A stretch of DNA of 64,000 nt, from NCBI RefSeq assembly GCF_030867145.1, contig NC_134418.1, forward strand, positions 126,501 through 190,500. The letters run 5' to 3'. The notes beneath the pieces are model-generated. The model was not told the DNA's origin. It was given only the letters and a program-made list of their open reading frames with translations, and made no database searches. The DNA comes from Opisthocomus hoazin. Its lineage: Eukaryota; Chordata; Aves; Opisthocomiformes; Opisthocomidae. Position numbers and translations under genes: made by a program. Shown here one piece after another: positions 10,341-21,492 of this stretch. Position 1 is the first letter of the stretch. Each line of letters opens with the position of its first letter.

Positions 10341-10807
10341 GCGGGAGCTGCGGGCCTCGGCTTGCGGGGACACCGTGCCCGAAACGGCGCTGGACCCCCG
10401 CCGCTCCTTGCCTCCCACACGGACCCCGCTCGGCAGGTACCCTCGCCCGCCTCGGGGCTTTCCCCGGGACCCGCCGCTCCATCGACCGCCCCGCGCTCAC
10501 CTTCTCCCTCCCTGCAGCCGCAGCCCGGTCACGGCTCCGCTCCTCCCTCGGCTCGCACCGGCCCCTCCACGGCCACCCCGGTCACGGCAGCACCGGGCCC
10601 TCCACCGGCAGAGGGAGGGGCCGTCGCCATCAGCCGTGCTGCCCGCACCTGGGGCGGCCCCGGCCCACGGCTGGAGCCCGGCAGGAACAGGGGGCCGTCG
10701 CCCCTGCCCCACAGCCCGTCCCCTCCTCCCCTGGGCTCTGGCGCAGCCCCTCGTCCCGTGCAAACCACGCACAAACGCAGCCGCGAGGGCAAAAGGGACC
10801 GCAGGTC

Positions 10808-10813
10808 TTTATT
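10808..10813 (-). terminator. Poly(A) signal, model A (from unit 2)
   Basis: AATAAA in GACTGAATAAAGACC, one base different in layout from the B copy, so the stop is TGA here. Confidence 0.6.
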
Positions 10814-11030
10814 CAGTCACGCACCCAGCCAGTCCCGGGAGCCGCTCTGCTCCGGGGCTCGGGGCCCCCGATGCTCCCTCTGCCCCTCCGACACCTCGGC
10901 AGTCCTTCCCGCAGCTGCGCCCGTTGCTCCAGCAGGGAACAGTCGGTCAGTCCGCTCCCGGAGCGATGCGCTGCTCGGCAGAGGCCGCCAAAAATGAGGA
11001 GCAGGGTGCAGGCCACTACAAGAGAGGAGA

Positions 11031-13190
11031 AAAGTGACAGCGGTGGTGTAACGAGAAAGCACGAAGCAGGGAAAGGGACAGCGAGAGAAGGACGGGGACA
11101 GGCAGTCCCACAGAGATGGAGAAAGAAGCAGCAGGAAGAGAGGAAGAGTGGCAGCAGAAAGAAGAAGAGGGAGCAGGACAGAGACCGAAAAAGGATGGGG
11201 GAGCAGGACAGAGGCGCAGAAAAAACCTGCAACGGGCAGCAAGACAGGAAGGGAGGAAAAAAAGAATAGGGGCAGGGACCCGGACTGAGACAGATGGGGA
11301 AAGACAAAAAAAAAAAGCTACAAAAACAGGGCAGAGAGGGAGGAATGAGACAACATGGACAGGGAGCCGGGACCGCAAACGACGGAGGGAAGGGGCGAGG
11401 GTGGGCAGGACAACACGAAACAAACCACATAGCTACACGCTACAGGGAAAAGAGGGAAGACTTAAGAAGTAGGGAGCGGGAGCTGAACAAAAGAGAGCCA
11501 GAGAGGAAAAAGCCAGAGAGTAATGCGTACAGAAAGAAAGGGGGGGGGGGATTCTAAAACAGGGTCATCGGGGAGACAGACACAAGTAAGAAGGACAAAG
11601 GACAAAAGCAACAGGCTACGAGGTGGAGAGGGAAGAATCAATGAATATGGACAGAGCGCTGGCCAGAGAGAGACCGAGAAAGGCAAAAGATGGCACGGGT
11701 GACAGGGCAGAGAGGGACGAATTTAAAAACCAGGCACAGGGAGTCGGACAGAGGGAAAGGCAGAAATAAGAGGAGAAAAAGTGACGGGCCACGGGGCAGA
11801 GAGGGAGGAATGGATAAAGAGCAACAGGGGACCGGACAGAGCACAATGGAGAATGGAAAAAAAGCAAAAGCACGCTCCAGGGAAGACGGAGGGATTGAAG
11901 AACAGCGACCAGGAGCTGGACAGCGAGACACAGAGGAAGACCAAAAAACCAACGAAACAAAACCAGTGATGGGCTACAATATGGGCTGGGGGAAACACAA
12001 AACAGCGCCAGGGAGCTGGACACAGAGAGATGGAGACAGACAGACCAATAGCGTGGGGCTACAGGGGGCAGAGGAACGAATTAAACACTGAGGACGGGGA
12101 GCCAGACAGAGAGAGAGGGAGATCGCGGAGAACAGTGGTGGGTGCAGGAAGAAGAGGTAAGAGTTAATAAATGGGGACAGGGAGCCGCACAGGGAGGGAC
12201 CGAGAAAGGCAAACACAGCAGCAGGGCATAGGGCAGAGAGGAAGAACTAAAAAACAGGGGCAGTGAGACAGACATAGAGAGATGGAGAAAAGAAAAAAGC
12301 AATGGGTGATGTGGCAGAGAGGGAGGACTTAAAAACAGGCACGGGAAGCAAGAAAGACTGAAAGGGGGGGGGGGCGGCGCTGAATCCAATAGGCAACAGG
12401 ATGGAGAGGGAGGACTTAAAAGTGAGGGACGAGAAGCTGGGAAGACAGAGAGGTGGAGAAAGAAACAGAATCACAACACGCTACAGTGCCAAGAAGGAAG
12501 AAGCTGAACAACAGGGACAGGGAGCCAGACAAAGAGAGCCAGAGAAAGAAAAAATACCGACGGGCCACAGGACAGAGAGGGAGGAATGAAACAATAGGGA
12601 TCCGGAGCCGGGCAGTCAGAGAGGGAGGAAGAAGAAATAGCCAGGGGCAATAAGGCAGAGAGAGAAGGCGGCAAAAACAGGGATCTGGACCAGATCGATG
12701 ACAAAAGACAAGGACAGTGATGGGCTATAGGGAGGAGAGGGAGGAATGCGAAGACAGGGGCGAGGCGCCAGATGCGGAGCAAGGCATACAGGAAGTACAG
12801 CAAAAGCTAGAGAGCAGAGAGGGAGGAATTAAACCACAGGGATAGGGAGCCGGGGAGGGAGCTGGAAAAAGGGATGGAGGAGGGGAGACGAGGAGGAATT
12901 AAAAAATTGGGATCCAGAGCCCGAGAAAGAAGTAAAATTGCCACAGGCTAAATAAAGGGCCCAGAAGGAAGAAATTGAAAACCAGGGAGCAGAAGCCAGC
13001 CAGAGAGAGACGCAGAAAGGAAAAACCACGATGGGCTCCCAGATGGAGAGGGAGGAATTTCAAAAAGGAAGGGAGCGGGAGCCATACACAGAGAGACAGA
13101 AAAAGGGAAGATAGCAACAGGCCACAGGGCAGCGAGGGAAGAATTGAAAAGTAGGGACAGGAAGCCGGACAGAGCGCAACGAGAAAGAAA
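11031..13190. repeat. Purine-rich minisatellite
   Basis: This long stretch upstream (in the minus sense) of the terminal exon at 11,015 contains short G runs (for example near 11,541 and 12,366). It grades into the LTR. No gene is seen. Confidence 0.85.
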
Positions 13191-13199
13191 TGGCCGGGG

Positions 13200-13706
13200 G
13201 GGAAACACAGCACCACCACCTGCGACAGGCTACAGGGCTAGCCCAAGCTGGCCAGTGGAAATATTCCGTACCACAGACGTCACGCACAGCTTATAAATGG
13301 GGGCTGGCTGCGGGGCAGGAATCAGCTCTTGTCGTTTCCGCGAGTTGGAACCCGCTCTCGTCCGGGAGGTCAAACTATTTTGGAATTTAGCGAAACTTGC
13401 GATTTCCGGGTTCCGCAATCGCTGTTCGGGGACTGCCTGTGAATCGGTCATCGGGTGGTGAGAGAAACTGTACTGCGTATAGTTTGGTTCGCATGTGCGT
13501 TGTTGCAATTATTATCATCGTTATTAGAATTATCAGCAGTATTTCCTTTGTTGCCTTACTAAACTGTCTTTATCTCAACCGACAAGTTTGACCTTTTGTC
13601 CATTTGTCCTCCGCATCCCGCTGGGGAGGGAACGGGCCGGGGGTGGGGGCTGTGAGCGAGCAGCTCTCTAGTGCTTAGTTGCCGGCTGCCAAGTTAAACC
13701 ATGACA
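13200..13706 (+). mobile_element. Solo LTR remnant at unit 1/2 junction, avian ERVK-like
   Basis: This is a lone LTR with no gag, pol or env on either side. The TATA box lies at 13,292, an AT-rich stretch with TTATTATCATCGTTATTAG-like sequence precedes CTGTCTTTATCTCAACC, and the 3' end is AAACCATGACA at 13,706. The 5' boundary is not clear, because U3 grades into purine-rich repeat near 13,200. In plus orientation it faces the minisatellites and runs antisense to the gene models. It was captured before the array expanded, since every junction carries an almost identical copy; its insertion is therefore older than the array but cannot be dated from this window alone. Confidence 0.75.
13276..13297 (+). 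promoter_or_regulatory. LTR core promoter: CRE-like site plus TATA box
   Basis: GACGTCAC (13,276-13,283, a near-CRE) is followed 8 bp later by TATAAA (13,292-13,297). A start site would fall near 13,322-13,328. It faces plus, into the GA-rich repeats of unit 2. Activity is inferred. Confidence 0.55.
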
Positions 13707-14854
13707 GACAGAGAGGGAGGAATTAAAAAAAAACAGGACTGGGAGCAATCTACAGAGAGACGTCCGGGAACGAAAGTGTAAACAGCACCGCGTACAGGGC
13801 AGAGAGGGAGGAATTCAACAAAAATAATAAGGAAAGACAGGGAGCCGGACAGAGGGACACAGAGACAGAGAAAACAGCAATGGGCTACAAGACAGAGAGG
13901 GAGGGATTAAAAAATCCTGGCGGGGAGCCGGACCGGGAGAGACGGCAAAAGAAATGAAATCGCGCCGTGGCACAGGGAAGACAGGAGGACAACACTGAAA
14001 ACCAGGGCCTGGGAACTGGAAAGAGAGAGCCAGAGAATGAAAGAACTCCTGACGGGCTCTAGGGCAGAGACAGGAGGAATGAAAAAACAGGGGCGGGGAG
14101 ACAGAGAGAGACAGAGAGAGAGAAATAAGAGGGGGGGAAAGCAACAGGCCGCAGGCTCCAGAGGGAGGAAGTGCGAAAGAGGGGCTGGGAGCCGCACAGG
14201 GAGAGGGTGGAGAAACAGACCTGCAGAAGTGACAGGGTATGGGGCAGAGAGGGAGGAACTTAAAAAAATCAGGACCTTGAGCCAGAAGAGACGGAGAAAA
14301 TAAAAATGGTGACGGGTAACAGGGCAGAGAGGGAGGAATGAAAAAAGAGGGACAGGAAGCCAGAACAGAGAGACTGCGAAGGCAAAAAGTCCCGACAGCT
14401 TCCGCAGAGAGGGCGAGGAACTGAAACTTAGAGACAGGGAGTTGGACAGAGAGAGACAGAGAAAGAAAAAGAGAAAAAAGACGGAGATGCAGAAAGGGAA
14501 AAGGAGCGACAGGACAGAGAGGGAGGAATTCAAAATGAGGGGCAGGGAGCAGAATAAAGAGAGACAGAGAAAGAGGCAGACGCGCAACGTGCTACGGAGC
14601 TGAGAAGGAAGACCTTGAACCACAGGGACAGGGAGCCGGACAGAGAGTCCCAGAGATGGCAAAAGTACCGACGGGCTATAGGGCAGAGAGGGGGGAAAGC
14701 AAAAACCGTGATCGGGAGCCAGACAGAAAGAGATAGGGAAGCAAAAGAAAGTCACGGGCTACAGGGCAGAGAGAGGGAGGACCTAAAAGACGGGGACAGG
14801 GAGCTGGTCAGAGATGGAGAAAGCAGGTACACGGGAGCGGGGAGGGGGTTGGAG
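13707..14854. repeat. Purine-rich minisatellite, unit 2
   Basis: Counterpart of 143-1,290, with the same order of monomers. Confidence 0.85.
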
Positions 14855-15177
14855 GGGGCAGGGAGGAAAAAAAAGCCAAAAATCACAGCAGTGTGGGAAA
14901 GAGAGGGATCCAGGGGAGAGCCCGGGATGCAGAAGAGGGGCGACAGGGCCCCGAGGGCCTGGCACTCACCGCAGATCTCGCTCTTAGCACTGCCGGGAGA
15001 CTCTGCCGCTTCAGACGCTTCTCTCTCCTGCTCTCCTCCCTTCCTCTTCCGTAACTCAGGTCGCTTGGCTGTCCCCCACCTAAGAGAAAACGTCCATGTC
15101 TCGCAGCTCTGGCGAGACAAGGCTCCCCAGACAAGTAGCCTCGCCTGCTCACGCACTACGCGCAGGAACAAGACAAG

Positions 15178-16828
15178 AGGGAAAGAGAGAGAGAGAGAGA
15201 GAGAGAATGACGAGCGGGCAGCAGAACTGACGGATCAAGAGAGAAACTGAATCAGGGGAATAAAGAACGCTGGAGGGAGACAAACGTACAGGCAACAAGC
15301 CAGATGGACGAGGGCAGGAGACACACAGATCAGGACAAAGAGGTGGAGAAAGTGAAAACAGTGATGGGCTGCAGGACGAGAAAAAAGGCCAAGGAGCAGG
15401 ACAGAGGAGAATAACGGGACAGCAAGCTGGACAGGGGCATATAGCAAGAAACAAAGGGACAGGCAGCAGTATGGAGATATACAGACAAAGAGTTACGGGG
15501 AGGATGGAGGACAGAGAGAATGAGAGAAAAGGGACAGGGAGAGGGGCACAGATGGAGAAAGAAATGCTGGCGACAGAGAGAGGAAGAAAGCAACAGGACA
15601 GAGGCAGAGAGGTAGAGAAAGGAAGAAAAAAGTAGCGACGAGTAGGAGGCCAGAGGCACAAGGAAAAGACAGGAGGAAGGACAGAGTGACAGAGAAAACC
15701 GGTGAGGGACAGGACGCCAGAAAGAAAGATACTGTGAAAGAGAGCGCGACAGGGAGCAGGACGCTGGGACAGACAGCAACCGAGAGCAACCGAGAGAACG
15801 GCAGCGAGGCGGAGCACAAGAGAAAACAGGGACTGAGAGCAAGACCGAGGGGTGAAGCAATAAATAATGGGGCTGGGGAGCAGGACAGCAGAAGAGAGAG
15901 ACAGAGAGGGGGACACTTAAGACAACCGCAAACTGAGAGGGAGAAGGAGAAGAGCACAGAGGGTCACAGACAAAAAGAGAGGGACGGCAGAAAGAGAAAA
16001 ACAAGACGAGGGAGGAGGACTGAGGAGCAGAGAGAAAAAGGGTACAGGGAAAAGGACAGAGATGCAGAAAACAAGGCAAGACTGGAGCCAGAACACAGGG
16101 CAAAACTGACAAGGACAGGCAGCGCAACAAAGGGATGGAGGAGGAAAGAACAGTGATGGGCCGCAGCACAGAGGAAAAGAGAGAAAAAGAGCAAGAAGAG
16201 CAAGAGAAGGAGAATGACAGGAGGGTGTAGACAGAAAGACTGGGACACGTCAAAGGGGCACTTGGGGGATACACACATCGGAAGGGTAGAAAGGAAAAGG
16301 GAGGGATGGGGAGCAAGACAGCGTGATAGAGCGAGACGGAGGAAATGGAGTGCAAGGGCGCAGAAAAGCAGAGGTACTGGGAAGAGGAAAGAACGTCAGG
16401 GAGAGAAAGGTGAGGGTGGGGAGCAGGAGAGAGGTAGAGAACAAAAAAAATAGCCACAGGCAGAATAACAGAAATACGGAGAATAAAAAATTACTTCCAG
16501 GCAGCAGGACAGAGGCACAGAGCAAGAGGAACAAAAAACCACAGGGAGAAGGACGGGTAACACACAGCACGACACTGCGGGAGTGAGAGGACGGAACAGA
16601 GCAAGGCAGAGGAATGAGGAGCAAAAACAAAAAAACAACCCAGCAAACAGAAAGGGAACTGGACAGAGATAGGCAGCAGGGCACAGAGATGGAGAAAGAA
16701 AAAACAGCAACAAGGACAGGGAATGAGGAATAGAGAGGAAAAGAGCGGGACAGGGAAACAAATACAGACAAAAGAAGGGGAGGTACAGGGAAGGAAAAGA
16801 AAAGCTGGGGGGGGGGGGGGGGGGGGGG
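15178..16828. repeat. Purine-rich minisatellite with poly-G tract, unit 2
   Basis: Counterpart of 1,614-3,262. The G run is 22 bases (16,807-16,828) and is followed by CGGAAATC rather than AGGAGGAATC. Confidence 0.85.
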
Positions 16829-17928
16829 CGGAAATCACAGCAGCATGGGAGAGAGAAGGATCCAGGGGAGGGCCCGGGACGCAGAAGAGGAGCGACAGGG
16901 CCCCGAGGGCCCGCCACTCACCGCAGCTCTCGCTCTCGGCGCTGCCGGGAGACTCTGCTGCTTCAGGCACTTCTCTCTCCTGCGCTCCTCCCTTCCTCTT
17001 CCGTAACTCCGGTCGCTTGGCTGTCCTACACCTAAGAGAAAACACGCATGTCTCGCGGCTCTTAGCAGACGAAGCTCCCTAGGCACGTAGCCTCGCTCGC
17101 TCACGCGCTCCACAACCGTACCATGCTGCTGCTGGTGACACATACAGACCCTGCGGGACACGCTGGCGGCCTGGCCTGCTGCAGGCTACCAAGAGGGAGC
17201 CTTCCTCACCCGCAGAGGCAGGCTCTCTCCTGCCTGCGGCGCCAGGCAGCTGCCAGCCAGGTGGCCTTCCATTTTTTCTTCTTCTTCAGCCTTCTCGGGA
17301 CTCTCCAGCTTCAGCCCCGCCAGCTCCCGTCCGCAGCCACTCAGCGCTCCGCCTCTCCCTTTTCGCTCCCACGACGCCAGGAGACCGAGGCCCGGCACAC
17401 ACAGCCCTCACAAGCCTGGAGCGGGCGCAGCCAACGGCATCCCCAGGGCAGGAACGGACCAACGCGTCCTCAGCGCGGCCCCTGCCACAGAGAAAGAAGC
17501 AGCGGCGACCGCGTTAAGGGAGGCCGAGGCACGCTCGAGGCCCAGTGTGCCGCCCGCACCACGGGCCTTGGGGGAGGCCGGGGGCTCCGGGACAGGCTTC
17601 AGGGGACGTGCTGGAGCTGGGGGCGGCTGCGCGGGGCGAGCGGGGCCGGGGAGCGCTGCCGAGTTGGGGGGGGTGCCCGCCTCCTTCCCCCCTTCCCTTC
17701 CGTCACCTCCCGCCTCTGGCCCCGGGGCTGCCGGCACCCGCCTCGCCTCCAGCGCACCGGCAGCCTGTCGCAGCGGACGGCTCGAAGCTTCCCGTCCCAC
17801 CACCCTCGGGCAACCACCACGCACCCCCGCACCCGCCGGAGGGGAGCCCGCGCCTCACGGCTGGCCTCTCCGCTCCCCCGCCGCCCCGGCACCCGACACC
17901 AGGGCGCCGCCATGCTGCTGCGCCGCAC

Positions 17929-17940
17929 TGCGCATGCGCC
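17929..17940. promoter_or_regulatory. NRF1-type site, block A, unit 2
   Basis: TGCGCATGCGCC; downstream minus-strand ATG at 17,913-17,911. Confidence 0.55.
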
Positions 17941-18507
17941 ACGCGCCGACGGCGCGCCGGAGGGGCCACAGCCTGCGCGCAACGCCTGGCTGCAGTACCG
18001 CTCCGGGTCGGGGCAGCGCGCGCCGCCGGCACGGGGCGGCACCTCCGCACGGCTCCGGGCAGCCCCCGACTCGCGGCTCCGACACGGCGCCGAACCCCCG
18101 CCCCTCCCTGTCCCCGACACGGACCCCGCCCTCCCGGGGGCTTTTCCCCGGGACGCGCTGCTCCATCCACCTCCCCCCCCACCCCGCGCTCACCTTCTCC
18201 CTCGCTGCAGCCGCAGCCCGGCCACGGCTCCGCTCCTCCCTCGGCTCGCACCGGCCCCTCCACGGCCACCCCGGTCACGGCAGCACCGGGCCCTCCACCG
18301 GCAGAGGGAGGGGCCGTCGCCATCAGCCGTGCTGCCCGCCCCTGGGGCTCCCCCGGCCCCGGGCCCACGACTGGAGCCCGGCAGGAACAGGGGGCCGTCG
18401 CCCCTGCCCCACAGCCCGTCCCCTCCTCCCTTGGGCTCTGGCACAGCCCCTCGTCCCGTGCAAACCAAGCACAAATGCAGCCGCGAGGGCAAAAGGGACC
18501 GCAGGTC

Positions 18508-18513
18508 TTTATT
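18508..18513 (-). terminator. Poly(A) signal, model B, unit 2
   Basis: TAATAAA form, as at 4,941. Confidence 0.6.
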
Positions 18514-18732
18514 AGTCACGCACCCAGCCAGTCCCGGGAGCCGCTCTGCTCCGGGGCTCGGGGCCCCCGATGCTCCCTCTGCCCCTCCGACACCTCGGCA
18601 GTCCTTCCCGCAACTGCGCCCGTTGCTCCAGCAGGGAACAGTCGGTCAGTCGGCTCCCGGAGCGATGCGCTGTTCGGCAGAGGCCGCCAAAAATGAGGAG
18701 CAGGGTGCAGGCCACTACAAGAGAGGAGAAAA

Positions 18733-19302
18733 GTGACAGATGGCTGGACAGCGGCGGTGTAACGAGAAAGCACGAAGCGGGGAAAGGGACAGCGAGAGAA
18801 GCACGGGGACAGGCAGTCCCACAGAGATGGAGAAAGAAGCAGCAGGAAGAGAGGAAGAGTGGCAGCAGAAAGAAGAAGAGGGAGCAGGACAGAGACCGAA
18901 AATGAAGAACGGGGAGCAGGAAGGAGATGCAAAAAAAAACCCTGTAGCATTGAAAGAGGAAAAAAGAATAGCGGCAGGGACCTGGGCAAAGAGAGATGAG
19001 GAAATAGAATAGAATAGACATGGAGAAAGCAGTAGATCTGTGACGCGCTATGGAGCCGAGAAGGAAGGCCTCAAATCAAGGGACAAGGAGCCAGACAAAA
19101 GAGCACCAGAGACAGCAAAAGTACTGACAGGCTACAGAGCAGGAGGAAAGCAAAAGTAGTAACCGGGAGCTGAACAGAAAGAGGGGAAGAAGGAAAAAAA
19201 CGCCACGGGCTGCAGGGCAGAAAGAGGGAGGACCTAAAAGATGGGGACAAGTCAGAGACAGATGGAGAAAGAAGGTACACAAGAGCAGAAAAAAAAATAA
19301 TC
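18733..19302. repeat. Purine-rich minisatellite, unit 2
   Basis: Counterpart of 5,166-5,735; last intron of model B2. Confidence 0.8.
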
Positions 19303-19717
19303 GTAGCAGTGTGGGAAAGAGAGGGAGCCAGGGGAGGGCCCAGGATGCAGAAGAGGGGTGACAGGGCCCCGAGGGCCCAGGACTCACCGCAGCTCTCACT
19401 CTCGGTGCTGCCGGGAGACTTGGACACTTCAGATGCTTCTCTCTCCTTCTCTCTTCCCTTCTTCTTCTGTAACTCAAATCGTTTGGCTCGCCTCCACCTG
19501 AGAGAAAATGCATGTGGTTGTCTTAGAGCTCATACGAGACGCGGCTTCCTAGACAAGAAGCCTCACTGCACACTGTATGCAGGAATAGGACAGAGAAAGA
19601 GAGAGAATATGATGAGTGGGAAGCAGAACTCACAGATCGAGAGAGAACTTGAATCAGAGGAATAAACAAGGCAGGAAAGAGAGATAAAGACAGGGAAGAA
19701 GCCGGAAGAAAAGGGCC

Positions 19718-20084
19718 TTTCTGGCCTCTACTCACACCCCCCCCAGCCTCCCATCTCTTTCCAGCCTCCTTTTTTTCTGGCCTCTACTCTCGCCCCTGGC
19801 CTCCCACCCCTCTGCAGCCTCCCACCCCTCTGCGGCCTCCTTTTTTTCTTTCTGGCCTCTACTCTCGCCCCCGGCCTCCCACCCTGCTGCGGCCTCCCAC
19901 CCCTTTCCGGCCTCCTTCTTTTTCTGGTCTCTACTCTCGCCCCCAGCCTCCCACCCCTCATCAGCCTCCTACCTCCCATTTTGCTGGCCTCTACATAGTT
20001 CAGCTTCCCACCCCTATGCAACCTCCTACCTCTTTCCAGCCTCCACTCCCCGCCCCAAGCTTCCCACCCCCGTCCCCACACACT
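19718..20084. repeat. 75-bp pyrimidine-rich minisatellite, unit 2
   Basis: Same length and monomer order as unit 1. The minus-strand Arg/Gly-rich frame spans 19,728-20,186. Confidence 0.9.
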
Positions 20085-21492
20085 GACAGAAAGAGAAAAA
20101 CGACAGTGAACAGGGAAAAAGGTATTAAGAAACAAAGAAAGGGTCAGACGAAGAAGAGGGTGGTTAGGGTTGGAACCCCAACACAAACCAGCAAGGGGCT
20201 AGTGGACAGAGAGAGAGGAAGAGAAGAAAGGGCCGGGAAGCAAGACAGAGAAGGAGAGAAAGGCAAAAAGGGAGAGCCGGCTGGACAGGGACGTATAGCA
20301 AGAAACAACCAGACAGGCAGCAGGACAGAGACACAGAGACAGAAAAACCGGGGGACAGGAACCAGGACAGAGTGACGGCGAGAGGAAACAAGGGCCAGGG
20401 AGCAGGACAGCGATGGAGAAAGAAGCACTGCGGCAGCAGGGTAGAAAGAGAAGGAAGAAAGGCCAGAAGAAGGATGGGGAATGACAGAGAAGGGAAAGAG
20501 AAGGACAAGGAGCAGGACAGATTGTCAAAGAAAGGGAGTGGGACAAGGTGATACTGAGAGAGAAAAAGGGGACAGGGAGGCAGGATAAAGTGAAAGACAG
20601 GCAAAAATAAGAGACAGGGGAGCAGGACAGAGACGGAGGGGGAAACGCCTCGGCTGGGCAGCAGGAGAGAGAGGCGGAGAAGGGAAAAAACAGCACAAAA
20701 CCTGGGACGGCCAACCTGGGTGGGCGGGGAGCAGGTCAGAGAGCCGGAGAAAGGAAAAACACTGCTGTGGAGCAGCAGAGGGGAACGGAGAAAGAAAGAG
20801 AGCGAGGGGGAGCAGGGCAGAGAAACGGAGAGAGAAAATAAGTGACGGGGAGCAGGGCAGAGCCCTAGGAAGACGAAAATAAGACACGGGAGAAGACCGA
20901 GGAGCTCAGAGAGAAAGAAGGGTCGAAAGAAAACGCCAGAGAGGTAGAGAAATCAAGAAAAACAGGGACGAGGAGCCTTGCAGAGACGGAGCACGAAAAT
21001 GTTGGGCCGGTGAGCGCGAAAGAGGGAGAGAGAGACAGGGGCAGGGGGAGGAGATGAAGAAGAAAGGAGAGACAAAGATGGCAATGGAGCACAGGACACA
21101 CAGGCAGAGAGAGAAAAAGGACAGTGAACAGGAAAAAAGGGACCGAGAAACAAAGAAAGGGTCAGATCTAGACAAAGAGACCAAGAAGAGGGGAGGCGGG
21201 GGGGTGTGTGCAGGGAAACCCCAAAACAAACCAGCAAGGGGCTACAGGACGGAGAGAAAGGGCCATGAAGCAGGACAGAGAAGGAGAGAAAGGCAAAAAG
21301 GGAGAGCTGGCTGAACAGGGACGTATAGCAAGAAACGACCGGACAGGCAGCAGGACAGAGAAACAGAGACAGGGAGCCGGCTAAAGAAATTCTGGAGGGA
21401 GAAAAAGAGGGAGAGGTAGCAGGACACAAACACAGACAGAAGACGGGAGGTACAGGGAAAGGGAAAGAAAAGGAAAAAGAAAAAACAAACAA
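20085..21492. repeat. Purine-rich minisatellite, unit 2
   Basis: Counterpart of 6,518-7,925. Confidence 0.8.

Larger units (their letters stand above)
9636..10680 (-). other. Transcription unit C, unit 1 copy (short)
   Basis: Third minus-strand unit, with a first exon like those of A and B (possible ATG 10,630-10,628, donor after 10,501; a stop follows GGAEP) but a different 3' end. The best acceptor is TTTTTCTGCAG, opening a terminal exon at 10,067 that runs through the 80-bp tandem repeat to AATAAA at 9,661-9,656; a T/G-rich stretch follows (GGGTCTTTGTGTTTGCC). The three ZNF143-type sites lie in its intron and may be its true promoter, or drive transcription to the plus side. Probably noncoding, since the repeat shifts frame. 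Confidence 0.4.
1..13564. repeat. Macrosatellite unit 1 (13,564 bp)
   Basis: This is the first full copy of the tandem unit. The phase is set by the window start, which falls inside an LTR; the same sequence recurs at 13,565, 27,265, 40,897 and 54,420. Contents in order are LTR 3' end, purine-rich minisatellite, block A', purine-rich minisatellite, CpG-rich block A, block C', 75-bp pyrimidine-rich minisatellite, purine-rich minisatellite, CpG-rich block B/C, purine-rich minisatellite and the next LTR. It differs from unit 2 at only a handful of single bases that I could spot (for example near 5,126, 6,109 and 8,187) plus two tandem-repeat length changes, which implies very recent duplication or strong homogenisation. 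Confidence 0.97.
10788..18367 (-). other. Transcription unit A, unit 2 first exon to unit 1 terminal exon
   Basis: The first A model complete in the window; it crosses the unit boundary. First exon ATG 18,323-18,321, donor after 18,194; exon 2, 17,481-17,210; 110-bp exons 17,031-16,922 and 15,079-14,970; terminal exon 11,015 to about 10,790, with acceptor CTCTCTTGTAG and AATAAA at 10,813-10,808. The last intron (about 4 kb) contains the LTR and two minisatellite blocks. The terminal exon has two open frames, ending TGGGTGCGTGACTGA or one base earlier in GGTGCGTGA; neither connects to a frame open through exons 2 to 4. All signals match unit 1's copy. Confidence 0.47.

Noticed and set aside
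10420-10520. Plus-strand splice pair (CAG/GTACCC donor and CTCCCTGCAG acceptor) as a plus-strand gene
   Set aside because: The implied intron is only about 80 bp and no further plus-strand exons or poly(A) signals follow. The minus-strand donor in the same place fits a repeated multi-exon pattern.
11281-11330. Plus-strand AATAAA-like strings in the purine-rich stretches as poly(A) signals
   Set aside because: They are frequent by chance in A/G-rich sequence and are not paired with acceptors or exons on that strand.
1-13564. Ribosomal DNA unit with intergenic spacer repeats
   Set aside because: The unit length and spacer-like minisatellites suggested it, but no 18S, 5.8S or 28S sequence is present.
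13200-13706. Full-length endogenous retrovirus around the LTR
   Set aside because: Nothing resembling gag, pol or env or a primer-binding region was seen next to it; both flanks are minisatellite. It is best treated as a solo LTR.
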